Shown here: one piece after another, positions 13,749 to 18,876 of the stretch
Numbering within the stretch: position 1 is the first letter of the stretch
Layout: every line of letters begins with the position of its first letter
Origin: Methanosarcinaceae archaeon
Lineage (GTDB): Archaea; Halobacteriota; Methanosarcinia; Methanosarcinales; Methanosarcinaceae
Assembly: GCA_028690255.1 (NCBI GenBank)
Contig: JAQVBP010000031.1
Coordinates: 1 to 18,876, forward strand
Direction of reading: 5' to 3'
Length of the DNA: 18,876 nt
The notes under the pieces: model-generated
The model's input: only the letters and a program-made list of their open reading frames with translations
Told to the model about the DNA's origin: nothing
The model's database searches: none
Position numbers and translations under genes: made by a program

Positions 13749-14378
13749 TCAGACAGCTGCAGGTACGGCCTTGACTACAGGTGCGGCCCTGGCTGCAGGT
13801 GTAACCTTGACTTCGGTCTTCCTGATTTCTACCCTTCTGAGGGGGTAGATTGACTTTGCATGTCTGTAGATGTTTGCTGAAAGCCTGCCGAGAATTGCTT
13901 CCTGCATGAAGTCTTCGAAATTGAGTTCTGATGCCCTTTTTTTGACCATTATGACCATGAGTTCGCGGATTGCCTTCATCTGGCTGGAGCGAGCTCTCTT
14001 GATGGTAAAGCAGGCTGGCTTTACGCGGAGTACGTATCCGTCCCTGGTTCTGACATCGACGTTGGCGTCGATTCTGGAGGTCTGCCTTTTGACGATTGAG
14101 CGGACGTAGTCGGTTGTGAGTTCGTGTCCGATCAGGCTCGTGCCTGCGGTGTCTCCGACAACGTTGTCGATCTTGAGCATGATCTTGGTGTTGTTCTTGC
14201 TCATATCGTTTGTGAGTTCACCAACGGTTGTCTCAACTATGCGCCCGATGAGCTTGCCTGCATCGCTTGCCATGGTGTCTCCGACAATACTCCTGTTAAG
14301 GTAAACAGGGGCTTCGATCTTGAACCATTCCTTTGACTTCCAGCTGTCAAGCTTTCTTTGTACTTTCTTCCTTGCCAA
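13749..14378 (-). CDS. rps3ae: Small ribosomal subunit protein S3Ae (eS1)
   Basis: This is the archaeal/eukaryotic 30S protein S3Ae (eS1), 209 aa, a normal length. Recognisable segments are the basic N-terminus ARKKVQRKLDSWKSKEWF (2-19), the block IVGDTMASDAGKLIGRIVE (31-49), GHELTTDYVRSIVKRQTSRI and PLRRVEIRKTEV near the C-terminus. It ends with an Ala/Val/Pro-rich tail. The start codon is TTG, supported by GGAGG (plus-strand 14385-14389) with a six-base spacer; no ATG fits. It is transcribed alone, with a TATA-like box about 40 bases upstream. It converges with the DUF711 gene across 528 bases that hold the inverted-repeat element. Confidence 0.97.
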   Translation of the reverse strand: MARKKVQRKLDSWKSKEWFKIEAPVYLNRSIVGDTMASDAGKLIGRIVETTVGELTNDMSKNNTKIMLKIDNVVGDTAGTSLIGHELTTDYVRSIVKRQTSRIDANVDVRTRDGYVLRVKPACFTIKRARSSQMKAIRELMVIMVKKRASELNFEDFMQEAILGRLSANIYRHAKSIYPLRRVEIRKTEVKVTPAARAAPVVKAVPAAV

Positions 14379-14409
14379 GTAATTCCTCCGAATAGAAATT
14401 TCAAATAAA

Positions 14410-14424
14410 TATTTTAATATAAAA
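14410..14424 (-). promoter_or_regulatory. Candidate TATA box for rps3ae
   Basis: On the minus strand this reads TTTTATATTAAAATA, about 33-45 bases before the TTG start, which would give a short leader containing the GGAGG site. A strong promoter is expected for a ribosomal protein gene. Confidence 0.45.
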
Positions 14425-14492
14425 TGTTAAGATATTTTAGATTAAAGTCTATTTAATATTTCAGAGACCTGCCGATGATCCTCTGTTTGCTC

Positions 14493-14536
14493 CTGGCCAA
14501 TATGCCTCAGGCCAGATCCTTCGATTATTTTTTTTT
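14493..14536 (+). terminator. Orphan hairpin plus T9 run
   Basis: CTGGCC (14493-14498) and GGCCAG (14510-14515) form a 6-bp stem, and nine T residues lie at 14528-14536. The polarity is plus strand, but no plus-strand gene ends here. It may close an unannotated transcript, or the resemblance may be chance. Confidence 0.3.
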
Positions 14537-14722
14537 CGAAATTTCCATCCTGAAACGCTGAGCGTAAAGCGGTTTTTACTATTTGCAAAATCCAGAAACC
14601 CTGACAATTAGCTCTCTGATCCCCATAGAGCTGCCAGCAGTTCAGATAGAAAAAACTCCGAACTCCTGAAATTAAAAAATGTGGTCCGGAACGATCAGAA
14701 ATTGTCCAGAAATTTGTGGATT

Positions 14723-14780
14723 CTAACTAGTTAGTTGGCCCTCTATACTCACCCTTTCCATATATATACTAATCGGTTAG
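14723..14780 (+). promoter_or_regulatory. Two 12-bp palindromes flanking a TATA box
   Basis: CTAACTAGTTAG (14723-14734) is a perfect palindrome and CTAATCGGTTAG (14769-14780) is a near-perfect relative. Their centres are 46 bp apart. CATATATATACT (14759-14770) between them is a good TATA candidate. A repressor bound at both sites would block the basal factors. The dyad form resembles operators of TetR-like dimers, which is inference. Confidence 0.4.
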
Positions 14781-15109
14781 GCCTGCCTGAGCCGGGTCAT
14801 GAAAATCAAAATAGAAGAAACACCAGAGCAGCCTGAAATGTCGAATTCCTGCCGGTCCTTTTTTTCGGGTAGATTCGTACCTTTTTTCGGATTTTTAGAC
14901 TATCGGGTTTTCCCAATCTACCTTTTTTGCCATTCCTAAGCCTCTTAATAGCTTGGTCAGGAAGGTTGTGTTCTTTTTGATTTCTTCGAAGCCGTGAAAA
15001 AATAAGAAGCGGGATGGTCATAAAACATCACTATAACTATCATCACGATTGTATAATATCGATCGGATATATATCCTCAAAACTGAATCCAGGAAGTGCA
15101 ACTCGATTT

Positions 15110-16090
15110 TTAGAACATATTAACAGTTTTCCCAAGGCCTTTCTCGACGGCCCTTTTATAGACGAGGTGAGCGCTTGAGACGTCCTGAATGGCAAGTCCG
15201 GTTGAGTCAAATATCGTGATTTCCTCATCATTGGTCCGACCGGGTTTCAGACCCGCGATTATTTCTCCGAACTGGCAGTAAATATCGTTTTCCGAGATGT
15301 AATCTTTTGAGAGCGGGACATTTACCTCGCCCGAGTGCAGGGCCTGGACTATATCGTCCACGATTATTTTAGAGGTCAGAAGAAGTTCGGGGTCCAGTTC
15401 TTCCTTACCCACGGCATCGGCTCCAATTGCGTTAATATGGGTCCCTTCTTTCACCCATTCGGCTTTTACGATGGGTTTTCGGACAGGGGTGGTGGTAACA
15501 AGGATATCGCAGTCGCAAACCTTCTCGATTTTCTCTTCCCAGCGAATTTCACAGGGAGTGCAGGCTTTCATACTCTCACTGAACTTATCAAAACTTTTTT
15601 TGCTCCTTGAGGTGATTTTTACAAGTTCGGGATCGAAAACTTCGCACAGTGCTGCAAGCTGGGTCCTGGCCTGGTTTCCGGCCCCCACAAGTCCGATGAC
15701 CTTCGAGTCTTTCCTTGCAAGATGTTTTGCGGCAATCCCGCCCGCGGCCCCGGTCCGGATGTCCGTCAGGTAAGTCCCGTCAAGGACGGCCAGGGGAGCT
15801 CCGGTTTCCGGAGAAATCAGGATGATAAGAGCCATAACCGTGGGCAGGCCCTTTTCAGGGTTTCCGGGGTGCACGTTTACGATTTTTACTCCTGTTATTC
15901 CGTCTTCCTCAAGGTAAGCGGGCATGGTCCGGAGATCCCCGTTATATTCGGTGTAATAGAGATAGGACTTGGGGGGCATCTGCACTTTTCCGAGCCCATG
16001 CTGTTTGAAAGCCTTTTCGACCACTTCCATTGTAGAACGCATGTCCACAACACTTTTCACTTCTTCTTGCTCCAACCACAGGACTTCCAT
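15110..16090 (-). CDS. Alanine dehydrogenase / ornithine cyclodeaminase family protein, 326 aa
   Basis: This is a mu-crystallin-type NAD(P)-dependent enzyme like the archaeal alanine dehydrogenase of Archaeoglobus, which interconverts alanine and pyruvate plus ammonia. R54 and K69 (in VKIVNVHPGNP) line the substrate site. DIRTGAAGG is at 110-118. The Rossmann loop GAGNQA is at 136-141 and D225 in IGADAVGKEEL is the likely catalytic acid. The ATG is preceded by AGGAGG (plus-strand 16099-16104) with an eight-base spacer. The gene is divergent from the DUF434 gene. Family members include alanine dehydrogenases, ornithine cyclodeaminases and ketimine reductases, so the substrate is uncertain; the archaeal resemblance favours alanine dehydrogenase. 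Confidence 0.92.
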   Translation of the reverse strand: MEVLWLEQEEVKSVVDMRSTMEVVEKAFKQHGLGKVQMPPKSYLYYTEYNGDLRTMPAYLEEDGITGVKIVNVHPGNPEKGLPTVMALIILISPETGAPLAVLDGTYLTDIRTGAAGGIAAKHLARKDSKVIGLVGAGNQARTQLAALCEVFDPELVKITSRSKKSFDKFSESMKACTPCEIRWEEKIEKVCDCDILVTTTPVRKPIVKAEWVKEGTHINAIGADAVGKEELDPELLLTSKIIVDDIVQALHSGEVNVPLSKDYISENDIYCQFGEIIAGLKPGRTNDEEITIFDSTGLAIQDVSSAHLVYKRAVEKGLGKTVNMF

Positions 16091-16461
16091 AAAATAATCC
16101 TCCTATTTTATCCAGAACCTGAAATATCAAAGGCTTCTAAGCCCGAAACCGTTTTTCAGGCTTTCAGACCCTCCGGGAATTCTCAGACCTTTTAATTAAA
16201 ATTCAAAAACTATAATCACGTACAAAAACGCGCATGAAAATCTTCGAGTAACATGCACAAATAAATGAAAGTACTTGAAAGCATTTTCATGTTAAACTGA
16301 GGTAAATTTGTAAAGATGACTGAGCGAACAAATTAATCATAATAAATTGTATGAGTATGTATATATAATGCTATGAAAAGTCCTACAAATTCCCACAAAC
16401 ATATATATCCGAACCTTCCAAATTATTGTAGTTATTGAAACTAAAGAGGTCTGCACCAGAC
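16091..16461. other. Divergent promoter region with a 9-bp inverted repeat
   Basis: The region separates the minus-strand alanine dehydrogenase homologue from the plus-strand DUF434 gene. CATGAAAAT (16233-16241) and ATTTTCATG (16283-16291) are exact inverted repeats 41 bases apart and could bind a regulator serving both genes. Plus-strand TATA candidates are ATATATAATG (16361-16370) and ATATATAT (16401-16408). For the minus strand, the AT-rich stretch 16190-16215 is the likely TATA region. Confidence 0.45.
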
Positions 16462-17223
16462 ATGCATGAGATTTCCGCAAGCAGCCTCAGGGAAAAATTA
16501 CTGAAACCCGCAGCAGACATCCGAAGTATCCTTCGATGGGGCTATCCGAAGTTCGCCACCATCCGCTTCGTTGCGGACCATGCCGGCTTAGACGCACGGG
16601 AGAGACAAATCCTGACAAGGGTTGTTCTGCCCCCGGATAAGACCGTAAGCAGGGCAAAGAAAAAGCTCGACTGTGAAAGGATCGGGGGAAAGCCCCTCCT
16701 GATCGACGGGTACAACGTTCTCCTGAGCGTGGACAGCCTGCTTAAAGGGGAAAGCATGTGGCTTTGCGATGACAGTTTCATCCGGGACACCCGTTTTTAT
16801 TTCGGAAAAGCAAAACACGCCGGTGGGATGGAAGAGGCTCTCGAAGAGCTGCTCTCCTTCCTCAACGAAACCGGCCCGAAATCCGTGACCTTTTTACTCG
16901 ATTCCCAGATCAGCCGGAGCGGGGAACTGGCGGGAATTATCCGAAACAGGCTAAATGAAAAAGGGATTACAGGAGAGGCCCGCACCTCAAAGCACGTGGA
17001 CTTTGATCTGAAGACCGCCGGAAAATTTACCTGGAAAAAAAACGAGGAAAGCACAGGGAGATCGGCCCGGGAAAACATCGGAAAAAATTCCGAAAAATAC
17101 ACAGGAGAAAGCCCCGTAATTGCCACATCCGACGGAATCATTATAGATGCGGTCTTCGAAGTGCTCGACATCCCGGCCTGCCTTATGGAAAAAAAAGGCC
17201 TGGAACCCCTCAAACTGCATTGA
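16462..17223 (+). CDS. DUF434/DUF5616 domain protein, possible PIN-like nuclease fold
   Basis: The N-terminal part, with LRWGYPKFATIRFVADHAGL and RERQILTRVVLPP, matches DUF434. The central part, with GGKPLLIDGYNVLLSVDSLL, LCDDSFIRDTR and TFLLDSQISRSGEL, and the distal VIATSDGIIIDAVFEV match the DUF5616 region. Scattered Asp residues in D-G-Y-N-V, C-D-D and S-D-G contexts resemble the acidic pocket of PIN-type nucleases, which is inference. A polar low-complexity stretch (roughly 196-220 of this start) interrupts the end of the domain. I chose ATG 16462, with AGAGGT at 16445-16450; an in-frame TTG at 16435 would add nine residues but has no ribosome binding site and lies close to the expected transcription start. 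The product is 253 aa and cytoplasmic. Its biological role is unknown. It converges with the TPR gene, with 39 bases between the stops. Confidence 0.8.
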   Translation: MHEISASSLREKLLKPAADIRSILRWGYPKFATIRFVADHAGLDARERQILTRVVLPPDKTVSRAKKKLDCERIGGKPLLIDGYNVLLSVDSLLKGESMWLCDDSFIRDTRFYFGKAKHAGGMEEALEELLSFLNETGPKSVTFLLDSQISRSGELAGIIRNRLNEKGITGEARTSKHVDFDLKTAGKFTWKKNEESTGRSARENIGKNSEKYTGESPVIATSDGIIIDAVFEVLDIPACLMEKKGLEPLKLH

Positions 17224-17262
17224 ATTGAGAAGGGTGCCGGAAAAGCCTTAGTGGGTAGCTGC

Positions 17263-18876
17263 CTATTTGGAAATCCATAAAAAGCGTTCCAGCACCTCTA
17301 TTTTTTCCTTCATAAGCTCGGGAGTCAAGAGTTTCGCTTCAATTGCCTCTTCCAGTTCGTCCAGAACTTCATCCGGTACATCGAATTCGAATGAAGGAGG
17401 TTCGTGCATTTCGAGTTCAAGTCCCGCAATTTCTTTTTTGGGACGGATTGCAGGAAAGAGCAGAATAAAAAACAGGCCCGCAAGGAAAAGCATATACTCG
17501 ACTCCAAACCGTCCCCAGTCCGGAGAAGCAAAACCCGGACCCGGAAATTCAAGTGCCGGGTGAGAAAGCAGCAGGCCTGAGGCAGAAAACAGGACCAGGC
17601 CAAAAAAAGCCCGTTTAAGCCAGCGCTGTGAGGGAGATGCAAGCCACCATTCCAGGCCTGAAGGCCTGAGAGGGCCTTCTCTTAACTTATCGAGCAGGTG
17701 GATCGCAGCCATTTTCCTGCCAGGGAAGGGAGAAGGAGTTCCCACCGTATTTCTTTCACATTTTTTACCCTCATCAAGCTGAACGCAGGCTTCGAGTTTT
17801 TCTGCAGCCTTCCGAAAATAGCCTGCCCTGTAGTAAAAGAAACCTGTGAAATAAAGGAGACAGGCCCATATTTCACAACTCCCGGTTTCCCCTGGCTCCC
17901 CGGGTCCTTCCGAAGGGAAGGCCTTCTCCCTTGAAAGGGCCGTTTGTTCCAGTTTTTTGATTATTGCAAGAAGCATATGCCGGTAACGCGGGCTTCCGAA
18001 TTTGAAACTGACCTCAGCCTTAAGATAGCTTGCATAGGCTTCCCAGAGCAGAAGTTTAAAGCTTCCGGGTTTAAGGGAAAGAGCCTTTCCAAAAGATTCC
18101 AGAGCAGTCTGGTAGTCCTGTCCCCCAAGTTCGAGCCTGGCTTTAAGACACCTTGCAAACTCGTTTTCCTGCCCTACCGCAATCGAGGCCTCAAGCTCTT
18201 TTAAGGCTCCTTTGCTGTCCCCAAGCCTGAATTTAAGGTTCGCAAGCCCGTTACGGGCATGGATATTTTTCGAGTTTTCCGCAACAGCGTTTCTGTATTC
18301 CCGAAGAGCGTCTCCGGACCTGCCCAGTCGGTCCGTGGCAAAACCCAGAAGGAGCCGGGGCAGGCCCCTATATGCCTTAATCATGTTCGGGTTTTTCAGA
18401 ACACCCTCAGCTTTTTCATAGTTCCCAAGCCTCAGAAGAGCAAAGGCTTTCAGTATGCGGGCAGAGGAATTTTCGGGGTTTTTATCCAGGACCTTTTCAA
18501 AGGTATCAAGAGCTTTATCCCATTCCCCTAGCCTGGAAAAGACCAGGCCCTCCCCCAGACAGGCATATTCCCTATTATTACCCAGGAGTCGGGCCTGTTC
18601 AAAAGTATCCAGGGCCTCATTATACCTTTTGAGGGAAGACAGAGCAAAGCCCCTGGCAGTAAGGACGGCTTCCGAAAGGAAAAGCCTGGAGGAGCAGTTT
18701 GCACTGGATCTTTTACCCCTTCCGACCCCTTCAATTTCTTCTACTCCTCCAATTTCTTCTACTCCTCCAATTTCTTCTACTCCTCCAATTTCTTCTACTC
18801 CTCCAATTTCTTCTACTCCTCCAATTTCTTCTACTCCTCCAATTTCTTCTACTCCTCCAATTTCTTCTACTCCTCC
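17263..18876 (-). CDS. Membrane-anchored TPR protein, N-terminus beyond the window
   Basis: The frame stays open from the stop at 17263 through an ATG at 18384 to the right edge, giving 537 visible residues; no start codon is seen in the upstream part, so the gene begins outside. Order from the visible N-terminus: eight GGVEEI hexapeptides (tandem DNA repeat), a short basic linker, at least six TPR units with the usual A/G/Y/A spacing (e.g. ALLRLGNYEKAEGVL, KFRLGDSKGALKELEASI), then two hydrophobic spans (about 421-439 and 458-476) and an acidic C-terminal tail. TPRs bind proteins, so this is probably a scaffold held at the membrane. The partner is unknown. Treating ATG 18384 as the start would cut off three TPR units, so I reject it. 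Confidence 0.85.
   Translation of the reverse strand, partial: GGVEEIGGVEEIGGVEEIGGVEEIGGVEEIGGVEEIGGVEEIGGVEEIEGVGRGKRSSANCSSRLFLSEAVLTARGFALSSLKRYNEALDTFEQARLLGNNREYACLGEGLVFSRLGEWDKALDTFEKVLDKNPENSSARILKAFALLRLGNYEKAEGVLKNPNMIKAYRGLPRLLLGFATDRLGRSGDALREYRNAVAENSKNIHARNGLANLKFRLGDSKGALKELEASIAVGQENEFARCLKARLELGGQDYQTALESFGKALSLKPGSFKLLLWEAYASYLKAEVSFKFGSPRYRHMLLAIIKKLEQTALSREKAFPSEGPGEPGETGSCEIWACLLYFTGFFYYRAGYFRKAAEKLEACVQLDEGKKCERNTVGTPSPFPGRKMAAIHLLDKLREGPLRPSGLEWWLASPSQRWLKRAFFGLVLFSASGLLLSHPALEFPGPGFASPDWGRFGVEYMLFLAGLFFILLFPAIRPKKEIAGLELEMHEPPSFEFDVPDEVLDELEEAIEAKLLTPELMKEKIEVLERFLWISK
18733..18876 (-). repeat. Eight identical 18-bp units, in frame in the TPR gene
   Basis: Plus-strand unit AATTTCTTCTACTCCTCC repeats eight times without mismatch and reaches the last base of the window, so the true count is higher. 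On the coding strand each unit encodes GGVEEI. Perfect identity points to recent expansion or a collapse-prone assembly region. Confidence 0.97.

Larger units (their letters stand above)
14379..15109. other. Large intergenic region between rps3ae and the alanine dehydrogenase homologue
   Basis: This 731-base stretch has no gene I can support. It holds the rps3ae promoter (14379-14430), a plus-strand hairpin with a T9 run (14493-14536), two 12-bp palindromes around a TATA box (14723-14780), a 46-codon plus-strand frame (14799-14939) with no clear ribosome binding site, and the palindrome GGATATATATCC (15065-15076). The presence of plus-strand promoter-like and terminator-like signals suggests that a short RNA or small gene may have been missed. 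Confidence 0.45.

Noticed and set aside
14799..14939. A 46-codon plus-strand frame as a gene.
   Set aside because: No clear Shine-Dalgarno site and an odd aromatic-rich second half; kept only as part of a finding because of the promoter-like signals before it.
14806..15021. A 71-codon minus-strand frame rich in Lys and Arg.
   Set aside because: No ribosome binding site, no recognisable domain, and it lies opposite the plus-strand TATA/palindrome downstream region; probably chance.

Overview
The window looks like chromosomal DNA of a methanogenic archaeon of the Methanosarcinales, most likely Methanosarcina. It carries the archaea-only tRNA amidotransferase subunit GatE, ribosomal protein S3Ae (eS1), an archaeal alanine dehydrogenase/ornithine cyclodeaminase homologue and a receiver-PAS-PAS-PAS-kinase with the methanosarcinal RHDI H-box. 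AT-rich TATA-type promoters separate moderately GC-rich genes with good Shine-Dalgarno sites. The genus is inferred from protein character and was not tested by any search.

Layout. Bases 1-122 look like the 3' end of an IS200/IS605 (IS1341-type) element: the tail of an open frame that could be TnpB, then a hairpin-bearing right end that abuts a 63-aa membrane peptide gene. gatE (742-2643) follows with its own promoter and a hairpin/oligo-T terminator. Bases 3056-6326 hold a large hybrid receiver/histidine kinase and a free-standing receiver protein. Bases 6601-9530 are a two-gene operon, an aldehyde dehydrogenase and a class III aminotransferase with overlapping ends, which would transaminate an omega-amino acid and oxidise the semialdehyde. 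Bases 10086-13220 hold a small membrane protein, a possible 22-aa peptide, a bacterial-type shikimate kinase homologue, and the widely conserved ACT-domain (UPF0237) plus DUF711 (UPF0210) pair. Convergent to these on the minus strand lie rps3ae (TTG start) and, farther right, the alanine dehydrogenase/ornithine cyclodeaminase homologue. The latter is divergent from a DUF434/DUF5616 gene, which converges on a membrane-anchored TPR protein that runs off the right edge of the window.

The most unusual property of the window is its density of tandem repeats. A 15-nt array is inserted in frame at the turn of the kinase dimerisation domain. An 18-nt array of eight identical copies is in frame in the TPR gene and reaches the window edge. 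A 10/11-bp helically phased array lies upstream of the small membrane protein gene. A 25/26-nt array with Shine-Dalgarno-like cores runs into the ribosome binding site of the ACT gene, and a degenerate A-rich array lies between the ACT and DUF711 genes. A roughly 170-bp element with about 30-bp inverted ends lies between the convergent DUF711 and rps3ae genes. No tRNA, rRNA or CRISPR array was found. I see no clear new multi-gene system; the best leads are the kinase insertion, the repeat/SD array, the IS end next to a gene start, and the palindrome pair around a TATA box at 14723-14780.
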